From assembly GCF_032842945.2 (NCBI RefSeq), contig NZ_CP146606.1:1802501-1866500 (forward strand): DNA of 64,000 nt. Reading direction: 5' to 3'. The position numbers were made by a program, and so were the translations under genes. This document shows positions 25,315 to 33,823 of the stretch, one piece after another. The notes under the pieces are model-generated. The model saw nothing but the letters and a program-made list of their open reading frames with translations. It searched no databases and was not told the origin of the DNA. This stretch comes from Roseovarius sp. W115 (GTDB lineage: Bacteria > Pseudomonadota > Alphaproteobacteria > Rhodobacterales > Rhodobacteraceae). Each line of letters starts with the position of its first letter. Positions within the stretch are counted from its first letter, which is position 1.

Positions 25315-26163
25315 CTAACTGCTTGTCAGTTTCGCCCGCATTTCTTCGATGAGGTCCAGCGCCTCTTCGCGGGTGTTGCGGATGTTGGGGCGAAAGCCTG
25401 CGGTTTCGGCGCGCATGCGGATGTCTTCTTCGGTTTCCGATCCGGCAGCGTACCGAACAGATCCCAGAGACCCGGCTTTGTTCAAGCGCTTGCCGCGCAA
25501 GGCGTATTGCACCCAGGCGGCCGGCAGGATCTGACAGCCGTTGAGGTTCACCAGGAAAAACCAACGCTTGTCGCTCTCAATGATGCGCTCTTCGATATAG
25601 TCGTAAAAGTCATCCACATCGCGGCTGTGGTGAAACGTGAAATGGGAAAAATCCACGTGCATGATGGTCGTCTCGTCGTCAAAGGAAATCCGGCGGACAA
25701 AATCGGACATTACGTAATTCGCGTCATGGACGATCTTGGCACGGCGTTTGCTGGGAAGGCTGGCCAATCGGTTAAGGGCCGCGTCGCGGTCACTGAAGAG
25801 ATTGGGGTCAAACGCCTCTGTGTTGGCGGCGCGAATGATTTGTTGTCGCGTCTCATCGGACGCGTCAAAGCGTACAGAGCCCATGGAATGCGCCAGATTG
25901 AGTGCACGACCGCGACGGGAATAGGACGTCCAGGCGGCAGGGTCGATACGTGTCCCGTTGAGATTGACCATGAAGAACCACAATTCTTCACCCGTTTCAG
26001 CAATGCGGGCCTCCAGCCGGTCGTAAAAAGCGTTCACAACTGCGCTGCTGTCAAAATGGAAGTTGGAGAAGTCCGCCTCCATCACCTGAATATCGTCGTG
26101 AAAGACGATCCGGTTATTCATGTCCTTGGTGTCGATGCGGGTGGCTGTTTCAATGTCCGTCAT
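25315..26163 (-). CDS. Unknown protein built of two tandem copies of one domain
   Basis: A 282-residue soluble protein with clear internal duplication: residues about 17-140 and about 153-278 align. Matching landmarks are DDIQVMEADFSNFHF / DETTIMHVDFSHFTF, FYDRLEARI / FYDYIEERI, LWFFMVNLNG / RWFFLVNLNG, IDPAAWTSYSRRGRALN / ILPAAWVQYALRGKRLN and GSVRFDA / GSVRYAA. The alternating strand-helix pattern, with the central WFFxVNLNG strand, recalls STAS/SpoIIAA-like folds, but I cannot confirm this. No membrane segment or signal peptide is present. It lies opposite to the liv operon and the next ligase gene and converges with both neighbours. Function unknown; a sensing or anti-sigma-antagonist-type role is a guess. 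Confidence 0.75.
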   Translation of the reverse strand: MTDIETATRIDTKDMNNRIVFHDDIQVMEADFSNFHFDSSAVVNAFYDRLEARIAETGEELWFFMVNLNGTRIDPAAWTSYSRRGRALNLAHSMGSVRFDASDETRQQIIRAANTEAFDPNLFSDRDAALNRLASLPSKRRAKIVHDANYVMSDFVRRISFDDETTIMHVDFSHFTFHHSRDVDDFYDYIEERIIESDKRWFFLVNLNGCQILPAAWVQYALRGKRLNKAGSLGSVRYAAGSETEEDIRMRAETAGFRPNIRNTREEALDLIEEMRAKLTSS

Positions 26164-26290
26164 AGTGCAGTCGCTTTCGAAAACTTTGATAGATCAGAAA
26201 TGTATACAAATGTATGCAATACGTGCCTGAGCCAGCAAACTTTAGCAATCGGGCAAGCTGTCGCGGGTCCAGCGCGCGCGAGGTTTAAAC

Positions 26291-27511
26291 ATGTCTGAGT
26301 ATTTCGACGAATTGGAAATCCGTAAACCCGAGGCGCGAGCGTCGGCCATTGCCCGCGCATTGCCGGAACAAATTCAACGGGCACAAGGCCTTGCGGGCTA
26401 TGGCGAGACGTTGAGTGAGATGGATGCACGTGCGGTCACCTCGGTTGAGGCGTTGGCGCAGCTTCCTGTGTTGCGGAAATCGCAGTTGTCGCAGGCGCAG
26501 GCGGCGGTGCGGCCCTTTGGCGGCCTGACGCCGCAGAAGCCGACAGAGTTCGCGCATATCTTTCAGAGTCCGGGACCGATCTATGAGCCGGGCAGTGTTA
26601 GCCAGGATTGGTGGCGCATGGGGCGGTTCCTACATGCGTGCGGCATAGGCCGTGGTGATGTTGTACAAAACTGTTTTGGGTATCACCTCACCCCGGCAGG
26701 CATGATTTTTGAAAATGGCGCGCGGGCCGTCGGCGCGGCTATATTGCCTGCGGGCACCGGGCAGACTGAGCTTCAGGCGCAGGCGGCGCATGATGTGGGT
26801 GTCACGGCCTATACAGGTACACCAGACTACCTCAAGGCGATCCTGGATAAAGCGGATGAACTGGGGCTGAGCTTGCAAATCAGCAAAGCAGCCGTTGGTG
26901 GTGGCGCGCTTTTCCCTTCACTGAGGCAGGAATACGCAGATCGCGGTATTGCCTGTCTGCAATGCTATGCGACTGCCGATCTGGGCAACATTGCATATGA
27001 GAGTGCAGCGCAAGAGGGGCTCATTGTAGACGAAGGGGTGATTGTAGAAATTGTCACGCCTGGTACCGGCGATCCGGTTGCGCCGGGAGAGGTTGGAGAG
27101 GTTGTGGTCACAACGCTTAATCCGGATTATCCGCTTATTCGCTTTGCTACAGGAGATTTGAGTGCCGTGATGGACGGCGAGAGTCCTTGTGGTCGCACCA
27201 ATGTGCGGATCAAGGGGTGGATGGGGCGTGCGGATCAAACCACCAAGATCAAGGGTATGTTTGTGCGCCCTGAGCAGGTCGCAGCGCTGGTCTCTCGGCA
27301 TGATGCAATCGCCCGGGCGCGGGTGGTTGCCAGCCGTGAAGGTGAGGCGGATGTGATGACTGTCAAGATCGAGGCCGATGGAGCGCCGCCTGAGAGTTTT
27401 GCCGGTGCGGTTGTGGACACCCTCAAGCTCAAGGGGCGGATTGAGGTTGTGCCCCGCGGAAGTCTACCTAACGATGGCAAGGTGATTGAGGATTTGCGCC
27501 GCTACGAGTGA
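26291..27511 (+). CDS. Phenylacetate-CoA ligase-like AMP-binding enzyme (PaaK family)
   Basis: A 406-residue ANL enzyme of the PaaK branch. Family features are FQSPGPIYEPG near residue 95 (in place of the usual SSGTTGKP phosphate loop), GGGALFPSLRQEYADRGI near residue 205, DLGNIAYES, TTLNPDYPLIRFATGDLS near residue 280, and the C-terminal hinge GRADQTTKIKGMFVRPEQV. Such ligases form CoA thioesters of phenylacetate or related acids. The altered phosphate loop may lower activity or change specificity. The gene closes the ligase-transporter cluster and has two amino-terminal ATGs less than 10 codons apart; 26291 gives the standard N-terminus. Divergent from the duplicated-domain gene. Confidence 0.85.
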   Translation: MSEYFDELEIRKPEARASAIARALPEQIQRAQGLAGYGETLSEMDARAVTSVEALAQLPVLRKSQLSQAQAAVRPFGGLTPQKPTEFAHIFQSPGPIYEPGSVSQDWWRMGRFLHACGIGRGDVVQNCFGYHLTPAGMIFENGARAVGAAILPAGTGQTELQAQAAHDVGVTAYTGTPDYLKAILDKADELGLSLQISKAAVGGGALFPSLRQEYADRGIACLQCYATADLGNIAYESAAQEGLIVDEGVIVEIVTPGTGDPVAPGEVGEVVVTTLNPDYPLIRFATGDLSAVMDGESPCGRTNVRIKGWMGRADQTTKIKGMFVRPEQVAALVSRHDAIARARVVASREGEADVMTVKIEADGAPPESFAGAVVDTLKLKGRIEVVPRGSLPNDGKVIEDLRRYE

Positions 27512-27517
27512 TGCTGG

Positions 27518-27958
27518 TCAGCGGCTATACTTAATAAATGGTGTGAGGGTCCCGATCCGGTCGTATAGTTTTCGGGCTTGCGAATTGAAATCCTGAGTTA
27601 ACCAATAGACTGAGGGGCAGCCACGCGCGTCGGCGGCGGCATAAACGGCTTCGATCAATTTGCGACCGACACCTTTGCTGCGCTGGTCCGGGTCTGCATA
27701 AAGATCTTGCAGGTAACAGACGTCTTCCAAACGCCAGTTATGGGGGTGATAGATGAAATGCACGAGGCCTACGGGTTTGCCGTTTTCCACGGCTAGGAAA
27801 GCATTTTGAGCCGGATGATCTTCGGACAACAAGCGCTCAAAAGTAGTGTTGTAGACCTCTTCTTCGACACTTGCTTCGTAGAACTCAAGATAAGCTGTCC
27901 AGAGACAGCGCCAGTCCGCTTTGTCGGTTTGCGTGAGAGGGCGGATGTTGATGCTCAT
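27518..27958 (-). CDS. GNAT family N-acetyltransferase
   Basis: A 146-residue acetyltransferase starting at the ATG at 27958 (MSINIRPLTQ). The acetyl-CoA binding motif is in DLYADPDQRSKGVGRKLIEAV near residue 95, and the preceding VHFIYHPHNW and following YWLTQDFNSQARKLYDRIG are standard GNAT motifs B and D. It would acetylate a small amine or protein N-terminus; the substrate is unknown. An in-frame ATG nine codons upstream (27985) is less likely. It converges with the ligase gene, with six bases between stops. Confidence 0.88.
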   Translation of the reverse strand: MSINIRPLTQTDKADWRCLWTAYLEFYEASVEEEVYNTTFERLLSEDHPAQNAFLAVENGKPVGLVHFIYHPHNWRLEDVCYLQDLYADPDQRSKGVGRKLIEAVYAAADARGCPSVYWLTQDFNSQARKLYDRIGTLTPFIKYSR

Positions 27959-28107
27959 TTTCTGGGTCCTTTGAAGGATCATCATTCAATGGAAAATGCC
28001 CTCAATACGCCCCTTTTTCCAGCATCAATCCGCCGAAGCAGTTGCATAAAGCGCGCGCACGGGCCATGTCTCAGTCAGAAGGCGTAGTCCTTTGAGGAGA
28101 GCAAAAA

Positions 28108-28617
28108 ATGAAACAGCATTTTGCAGCAGCGCTGTCGGCCGCGTTTGTATTGGGTGGCGCAAGCTTTGTTTTTGCACAAGAGGCAGAAACAGATGGCACA
28201 GAAACCGCAGGAGCCGAAATTACCACGACAAGCAGTTCCGAAGGTTTGACGCTGTCGCAAATTGAGCCTGCCGAAGGGCTTACCAACGAGACCATAGATG
28301 ATGAAAAGGTGGATTCCTTTATTCAGGCGGTTTCGATGATCGGTCAGGTCAGTGCGCACTACAGCCGCCTTGCTCAAGAGACCGAGGACGAGGAAAGACG
28401 CGAGTTTCTTCTCGAGAACGCGAACAAGGACATTGTCAAAGCAATCAATGCTGCGCCAAATATAACACCGGCAGAGTTTGTTGCCATTGATCAGGCGTCC
28501 CAGCAAGACAACCTTCTAAATGAGCGCATCCTGGCGCGCATCAAGGAACTACAGGCCGAAAACAAGCCAAAAGAAAGACTGCAATTCTCGGTCCCGCAGT
28601 CTGAACAGGCTCAGTGA
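28108..28617 (+). CDS. Secreted DUF4168-like protein
   Basis: A 169-residue protein with a signal peptide (cleavage near FAQ-EA, residue 24), an acidic Thr/Ser-rich linker (about 25-55), and a helical part beginning IDDEKVDSFIQAVSMIGQVSAHY, ending with ITPAEFVAIDQASQQDNLLNERI. The order resembles DUF4168, an uncharacterised family of periplasmic proteins with an FxxA motif. A GGAG-containing ribosome site precedes the ATG. It ends six bases before the convergent ecm stop. The function is unknown; periplasmic location is inferred from the signal peptide. Confidence 0.75.
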   Translation: MKQHFAAALSAAFVLGGASFVFAQEAETDGTETAGAEITTTSSSEGLTLSQIEPAEGLTNETIDDEKVDSFIQAVSMIGQVSAHYSRLAQETEDEERREFLLENANKDIVKAINAAPNITPAEFVAIDQASQQDNLLNERILARIKELQAENKPKERLQFSVPQSEQAQ

Positions 28618-28622
28618 CCCTG

Positions 28623-30590
28623 TTATTCAGCGGCGACGGCCTTGGGGTCGGCGAGCGCTACGATATCCATCATGATTGTGTTGAGTTCAAAATCCTTGGG
28701 CGTGTAGACGCGTGCGACGCCCATTTCGAGCAGGCGCTGAGCGTCTTCGTCCGGGATGATGCCGCCGACGATCAAAGGGACATCGCCCAATCCTGATGCA
28801 CGCATCCGGTCCAACAGGTCTTGGACCAACGGCATGTGCGAGCCTGACAGGATCGACAGACCCACAACATGCGCCTGATCTTCGATGGCCGCAGCCACGA
28901 TTTCCTCGGGCGTCAGGCGAATGCCTTCATAGGAGATGTCCATGCCGCAATCGCGTGCGCGGAAGGCGATTTGCTCGGCACCGTTGGAGTGGCCGTCCAA
29001 TCCCGGCTTGCCCATCAGGAATTTCAGGCGGCGTCCCAAACGGTCACTAACAGCGTTTACCGCATCTCGAATGTCATCCAGCCCTTCGGTCTTGTTCGAC
29101 GGGCTACCAGACACGCCGGTGGGGCCGCGATACTGACCATGAGTCTGACGCATTTGCTCTGCCCATTCACCAGTGGTCACCCCTGCCTTGGCGGCTTTAA
29201 TGGAAGCAGGCATGACATTGGCACCGGACTGCGATGCCTCCCGCAGCTCTGCCAGAGCTTCTTTTACGGCATTTGCATCACGATCTGAACGCCAAGCGCT
29301 CAAACGCGCAATCTGTTCGGCCTCAACGGCAGGATCGACTACCATGATGCCACCATCTTCGGTTTGAAGCGGGCTTGGTTCGGTGGTGGTCCACTGGTTC
29401 ACACCCACGACAGTAGTTTCGCCGGCTTCGATCCGTCCAAGCCGGTCGGCGTTGCTATCCACCAAACGGGATTTCATATACTCAATCGCGCCGATCGCGC
29501 CCCCCATGCTGCCCAGCGTTTCAAGCTCGTGGCGTGCACCGTCTTTTAGTTCTTCCACCTTTCGATCCACAGCAGGGTTGCCGTCGAACAGGTCGTCAAA
29601 TTCCAGAAGATCGGTTTCATAGGCGAGGATCTGTTGCATGCGCATCGACCATTGCTGATCCCACGGGCGTGGCAGGCCTAGGGCTTCGTTCCAGGCAGGA
29701 AGCTGTACGGCGCGCGCACGGGCCTTCTTGGAGAGTGTCACGGCTAGCATCTCAATCAGGATGCGATAAACGTTGTTTTCTGGCTGCTGCTCGGTCAGGC
29801 CAAGCGAGTTGACCTGAACCCCATAACGGAAGCGGCGGAATTTTGGGTTGTCAACGCCGTAGCGTGTTTCAAGAATTTCGTACCAAAGGTCGACGAAGGC
29901 GCGCATCTTGCACATCTCTGTGACAAAGCGGATTCCTGCGTTCACAAAAAACGAAATGCGTCCTGCCAGTGCCGGGAAATCTTCGGCCGGGACGCGTGGT
30001 TTCAACTCATCCAGCACAGCCTGCGCGGTGGCCAGCGCAAAAGCCAGCTCTTGTTCCGGTGTCGCGCCTGCCTCTTGCAGATGGTAGGAACACACGTTCA
30101 TCGGGTTCCATTTCGGGATGTTTGTGTAGCAGTACTCGGCCACATCCCCGATCATTTTGAGCGAGGGTTTTGGCGGGCAGATATATGTGCCGCGCGACAG
30201 GTATTCTTTGATCAGGTCGTTTTGCACGGTGCCTTGTAGCTTCGAGACATCAGCACCTTGTTCTTCGGCCACGGCCACGTAGAGCGCCAGAAGCCAGGGT
30301 GCTGTGGCGTTGATGGTCATGGAGGTGTTCATCTGCTCAAGCGGGATGTCTTCAAAAAGCGTACGCATATCGCCCAGATGGCAGACGGGTACGCCCACCT
30401 TGCCCACTTCCCCACGCGCAAGAACATGGTCGCTGTCATAGCCAGTTTGTGTGGGCAGATCGAACGCCACTGACAGACCGGTCTGACCTTTCGCGAGGTT
30501 GCCGCGATAAAGCGCGTTCGAGGCCTTGGCCGTGGAATGACCCGCGTAGGTTCGGATCAACCAGGGACGATCTTTCTGCATCTGCGACAT
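28623..30590 (-). CDS. ecm: (2R)-ethylmalonyl-CoA mutase (Ecm/MeaA)
   Basis: A 655-residue coenzyme B12-dependent mutase. The catalytic barrel comes first (LIRTYAGHSTAKASNALYR, FDLPTQTGYDSDH, NTSMTINATAPWLLALYVA) and the cobalamin-binding domain last, with the DxHxxG motif in GKPGLDGHSNG near residue 530 and SILSGSHM after it. The single polypeptide of about 650 residues and the sequence style separate it from two-subunit methylmalonyl-CoA mutases. It converts ethylmalonyl-CoA to methylsuccinyl-CoA in the ethylmalonyl-CoA pathway for acetate assimilation. The ccr gene of the same pathway lies 1.7 kb away on the other strand. Confidence 0.93.
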   Translation of the reverse strand: MSQMQKDRPWLIRTYAGHSTAKASNALYRGNLAKGQTGLSVAFDLPTQTGYDSDHVLARGEVGKVGVPVCHLGDMRTLFEDIPLEQMNTSMTINATAPWLLALYVAVAEEQGADVSKLQGTVQNDLIKEYLSRGTYICPPKPSLKMIGDVAEYCYTNIPKWNPMNVCSYHLQEAGATPEQELAFALATAQAVLDELKPRVPAEDFPALAGRISFFVNAGIRFVTEMCKMRAFVDLWYEILETRYGVDNPKFRRFRYGVQVNSLGLTEQQPENNVYRILIEMLAVTLSKKARARAVQLPAWNEALGLPRPWDQQWSMRMQQILAYETDLLEFDDLFDGNPAVDRKVEELKDGARHELETLGSMGGAIGAIEYMKSRLVDSNADRLGRIEAGETTVVGVNQWTTTEPSPLQTEDGGIMVVDPAVEAEQIARLSAWRSDRDANAVKEALAELREASQSGANVMPASIKAAKAGVTTGEWAEQMRQTHGQYRGPTGVSGSPSNKTEGLDDIRDAVNAVSDRLGRRLKFLMGKPGLDGHSNGAEQIAFRARDCGMDISYEGIRLTPEEIVAAAIEDQAHVVGLSILSGSHMPLVQDLLDRMRASGLGDVPLIVGGIIPDEDAQRLLEMGVARVYTPKDFELNTIMMDIVALADPKAVAAE

Positions 30591-30607
30591 AGAGGGCCTC
30601 GTGAATC

Positions 30608-30641
30608 AAATTGCGTAATTTTGTTACAACAGCGGCAATTT
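30608..30641. promoter_or_regulatory. Inverted AAATTGC/GCAATTT half-sites upstream of ecm
   Basis: AAATTGC (30608-30614) and GCAATTT (30635-30641) face each other 20 bases apart, just upstream of the ecm start on the minus strand. GCGGCAATT at 30632-30640 recurs at 32291-32299 before ccr. A shared regulator of both genes is possible. The rest of the 217-base gap holds no gene. Confidence 0.35.
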
Positions 30642-30807
30642 ATTCGGAATTATGTGACGCTGTCAATTCGCTGCGTTGCGGCATTACATATGGCTTTGTC
30701 CTGCATGTGGGGACAGTGAGTGATTCATGCCAGTCGGCTCTGGAAAGCCCATTTTCGCAGGTGGTTTTGCATTGAGGGTGTGACGCAAGGCTGTCAATGT
30801 CGACGCA

Positions 30808-32166
30808 ATGACGACAGTAGTAGAGCTTCCTCTTTGGCTTTTGATCCTGATCCTGCTTTTTGCGGCGGTCACCTTTGCGTCCCATTTTCTCTTCCCATCC
30901 GTGCGATGGTTTTTCCGACGACGGATGCAAAAGGCGGTGGCCAAACTCAATACGCGACTGGAACGCCCGATTGAACCGTTCAAGCTGGCGCGGCGTTACG
31001 ACATGATCCAGCGTTTGATTTATGACCCTGAAGTCAGCGTGGCGATTGCCGAATATGCGCGTAAGAACAACGTGCCGGAAAACGTCGCATTCGAGAAAGC
31101 GCGCAGGTATGCGCGAGAGATTGTGCCCAGCTTTTCTGCCACCGCCTATTTCAGTGTGGCCATTCGTGCGGCCAAGGCACTGAGCCTCGCGCTCTATCGC
31201 GTGCGGATGGGGCGGTTTCACGACAAGGAACTTGGCAATATTGATCGCGATGCCACTGTGATCTTTGTGATGAACCATCGGTCCAACATGGATTACGTGC
31301 TGGTCACTTGGCTGGCCGCCGAGCGTTCCGCTCTCAGCTATGCCGTGGGCGAGTGGGCGCGGGTCTGGCCGCTCAGCCGGCTGATCAAGGCGATGGGCGC
31401 CTATTTCATTCGTCGCAAGTCACGCGACTCGCTCTATCGTCGCGTGTTGTCTCGCTATGTTGGTTTGGCCACTGATGGTGGCGTGACACAGGCGGTGTTC
31501 CCCGAAGGTGGGCTTAGTCTGGACGGGGCGCTGGCGGAACCCAAGCTTGGTATTTTGAAGTATATCATTGAAGAGCGCTCTGATTTTGAGCGTGACGTGG
31601 TGTTTGTTCCTGTGGCGGTCAACTATGATCGGGTGTTTGAAGACAAGATCCTTGTCGAGGCTGGACAGGCGGGGCATCGGCGGTTCGGGGCCAAGATTAG
31701 TGTGGTGGCGGGCTTTATCCTTAAACAATTCTGGCTCTGGATCACGCGGCGATATCACCGTCACGGTTACGCCGCAGCTAGCTTCGGTGCACCCGTAAGC
31801 TTGTCGGAGTTTCAAAAGAAACACCCCGACGCGCCGGTAGAAGCGCTGGGCGAGGTGTTGATGCAGCGGATTGGTGAGGAAGTGCCCGTGCTGCCGGTGC
31901 CGCTGATTGCTTATGCTTTGACGACTGCCGATGGGCCGATGACCCGGGACGCGCTTTGTGCGCGTACAATAGAGTTAACCGAACAGCTCTCACAGGCGCA
32001 TGTTCATGTGCCGCGTGACGACCTGGACTATGCGGTCGAGGTTGGCACACGAAATCTATTGAAGCGCAACCTGATCAAAGATGGGCCGGATGGCTACATG
32101 GTCGTTGAGGCAAAACGCGCGATTTTGTCTTACTATGCAAATTCGATCACACAGTTGTTTCGCTAG
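30808..32166 (+). CDS. Glycerol-3-phosphate acyltransferase (PlsB-like)
   Basis: A 452-residue acyltransferase with an N-terminal membrane segment (about 6-28). The catalytic HxxxxD motif is in FVMNHRSNMDYV near residue 156, the phosphate-binding region near FIRRKSRDSLYRR, and the substrate motif in AVFPEGGLSLDG near residue 233. This is the first step of membrane phospholipid synthesis, at the inner membrane. It is shorter than E. coli PlsB (about 800 residues) and matches the compact alphaproteobacterial form. It sits between ecm and ccr and reads towards ccr, an arrangement I recall from other Rhodobacteraceae. No biochemical link to the ethylmalonyl pathway is evident. Confidence 0.85.
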   Translation: MTTVVELPLWLLILILLFAAVTFASHFLFPSVRWFFRRRMQKAVAKLNTRLERPIEPFKLARRYDMIQRLIYDPEVSVAIAEYARKNNVPENVAFEKARRYAREIVPSFSATAYFSVAIRAAKALSLALYRVRMGRFHDKELGNIDRDATVIFVMNHRSNMDYVLVTWLAAERSALSYAVGEWARVWPLSRLIKAMGAYFIRRKSRDSLYRRVLSRYVGLATDGGVTQAVFPEGGLSLDGALAEPKLGILKYIIEERSDFERDVVFVPVAVNYDRVFEDKILVEAGQAGHRRFGAKISVVAGFILKQFWLWITRRYHRHGYAAASFGAPVSLSEFQKKHPDAPVEALGEVLMQRIGEEVPVLPVPLIAYALTTADGPMTRDALCARTIELTEQLSQAHVHVPRDDLDYAVEVGTRNLLKRNLIKDGPDGYMVVEAKRAILSYYANSITQLFR

Positions 32167-32190
32167 TGCAGCACCGTTCGTCCAGATTTT

Positions 32191-32298
32191 CTGCAATTGC
32201 AGGGTTATAAAGTTTCAAAAACCACATTCTAAGCATTGCATTGTTGCGCGACGGGCGATATTTCTCCTTTGATCACCGCGATTCTGCATTGCGGCAAT
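32191..32298. promoter_or_regulatory. TTGC/GCAA palindromes upstream of ccr
   Basis: CTGCAATTGCAG (32191-32202) is a perfect 12-base palindrome and ATTGCGGCAAT (32288-32298) is a near-perfect one, both in the 154-base gap before ccr. TTGC/GCAA half-sites also lie before ecm. They are candidate operators for a ScfR/RamB- or PccR-type regulator of acetate assimilation, known in related bacteria; the link here is inference. Confidence 0.35.
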
Positions 32299-32320
32299 TA
32301 TTTTGCTAGGGAGGCCAATT

Positions 32321-33610
32321 ATGGCTTTGGATACGGACACCGGCATCGCGCCTTACGAGGCGCCGGAAAAAGACCTTTACGAATTGGGCGAGCTGCCCCC
32401 GCTGGGCTACGTGCCCAAGCAGATGTACGCCTGGGCTATTCGCCGTGAGCGCCATGGGGAGCCGGACAAGTCCTTCAAAGTCGAAGTGGTTGATGTCCCC
32501 AAGCTTGAAAGCCACGAAGTGCTGGTTCTCGTGATGGCAGCTGGCGTGAACTACAACGGTGTGTGGGCTGGTCTTGGGGAACCCATCAGTCCGTTTGACG
32601 GCCACGGGGCCGACTATCACATTGCAGGCTCGGATGCCTCTGGCGTGGTCTGGGCCGTTGGTGACCGCGTTAAGAACTGGAAAGTGGGCGATGAGGTTGT
32701 GATTCATTGCAATCAGGACGATGGCAGTGACACGCATTGTAACGGCGGCGACCCGATGTTCAGCCCGACCCAGCGGATCTGGGGTTATGAGACGCCAGAT
32801 GGCTCGTTCGCACAGTTTACCAACGTGCAAGCGCAACAGTTGATGCGTCGTCCCAAGCACCTGAGCTGGGAAGAAAGCGCGTGCTATACGCTCACGCTGG
32901 CGACGGCCTATCGCATGATCTTTGGTCATCATCCGCATGAGCTCAAACCAGGCCAGAACGTGTTGGTATGGGGTGCGTCTGGCGGTTTGGGGTCTTTTGC
33001 GATCCAGTTGGCGAACACTGTAGGTGCCAACGCAATCGGTGTGATTTCGGACGAGGACAAGCGCGAGTTTGTCATGAGCTTGGGCGCCAAGGGTGTGATT
33101 AACCGCAAGGACTTCAACTGTTGGGGTCAATTACCCAAGGTGAATTCGCCGGAATACAAAGAGTGGTTCACAGAGGCGCGCAAGTTCGGCAAAGCGATCT
33201 GGGACATTACCGGCAAGGGCAACAATGTCGACATGGTGTTTGAACACCCCGGCGAAGCGACGTTCCCGATTTCCACGCTGGTGTGCAAAAAGGGCGGCAT
33301 GGTCGTCATTTGTGCAGGCACCACCGGATTTAATTGCACGTTCGATGTGCGCTACATGTGGATGCATCAGAAGCGATTGCAAGGTTCTCACTTTGCGCAT
33401 CTGGCGCAAGCCTCTGCAGCGAACCAGCTGGTGATTGAGCGCCGGATTGATCCATGCATGTCCGAAGTGTTCCCGTGGGAAGAAATTCCCGACGCGCATA
33501 TGAAGATGATGCGCAATGAGCACAAGCCCGGAAACATGGCGGTGTTGGTGCAAGCGCCGCGCACCGGGTTGCGGACTGTGGAAGAAGTGCTTGAGGCGGG
33601 TAAATCTTAA
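32321..33610 (+). CDS. ccr: Crotonyl-CoA carboxylase/reductase
   Basis: A 429-residue medium-chain dehydrogenase starting at the ATG at 32321, after a GGGAGG ribosome site. Markers of Ccr are the N-terminal DLYELGELPPLGYVPK, GSDASGVVWAVGDRVKNWKVGDEVV, the long insertion with HCNQDDGSDTHCNGGDPMFS, and the NADPH-binding WGASGGLGSFAIQLA near residue 225. It reductively carboxylates crotonyl-CoA with NADPH and CO2 to (2S)-ethylmalonyl-CoA, the key step of the ethylmalonyl-CoA pathway. Ecm, two steps later, is encoded at 28623-30590. A strong intrinsic terminator follows. Confidence 0.95.
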   Translation: MALDTDTGIAPYEAPEKDLYELGELPPLGYVPKQMYAWAIRRERHGEPDKSFKVEVVDVPKLESHEVLVLVMAAGVNYNGVWAGLGEPISPFDGHGADYHIAGSDASGVVWAVGDRVKNWKVGDEVVIHCNQDDGSDTHCNGGDPMFSPTQRIWGYETPDGSFAQFTNVQAQQLMRRPKHLSWEESACYTLTLATAYRMIFGHHPHELKPGQNVLVWGASGGLGSFAIQLANTVGANAIGVISDEDKREFVMSLGAKGVINRKDFNCWGQLPKVNSPEYKEWFTEARKFGKAIWDITGKGNNVDMVFEHPGEATFPISTLVCKKGGMVVICAGTTGFNCTFDVRYMWMHQKRLQGSHFAHLAQASAANQLVIERRIDPCMSEVFPWEEIPDAHMKMMRNEHKPGNMAVLVQAPRTGLRTVEEVLEAGKS

Positions 33611-33639
33611 GCACCACTGCCTAAAGTTTTATCGAATCA

Positions 33640-33671
33640 GCCCGCGATGTTGTGTAACGTCGCGGGCTTTT
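33640..33671 (+). terminator. Intrinsic terminator of ccr
   Basis: GCCCGCGA pairs perfectly with TCGCGGGC and the stem extends inwards by about four more pairs to a GTGT loop; TTTTG follows immediately. It lies 30 bases after the ccr stop. Confidence 0.85.
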
Positions 33672-33680
33672 GTTAACGAA

Positions 33681-33701
33681 TTTCGCTGAAAATCAGCGAA
33701 A
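33681..33701. promoter_or_regulatory. Perfect 21-base inverted repeat upstream of the luxR operon
   Basis: TTTCGCTGA-AAA-TCAGCGAAA has nine-base perfect arms and lies 123 bases before the small gene and luxR. It is not followed by a T run, and it lies after the ccr terminator, so it is more likely a protein-binding site than a second terminator. Confidence 0.5.
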
Positions 33702-33823
33702 CTAAGCGATTTCTTCACCAAACTCGCTATTTCTGGGGAAGGAAAATTCGTGAGTTCGCCTAAAAAAGTGAACATGCTAAGGTTGATTAACCTTTCATTA
33801 ACCACCGTTAAGGGATGTTTAAG

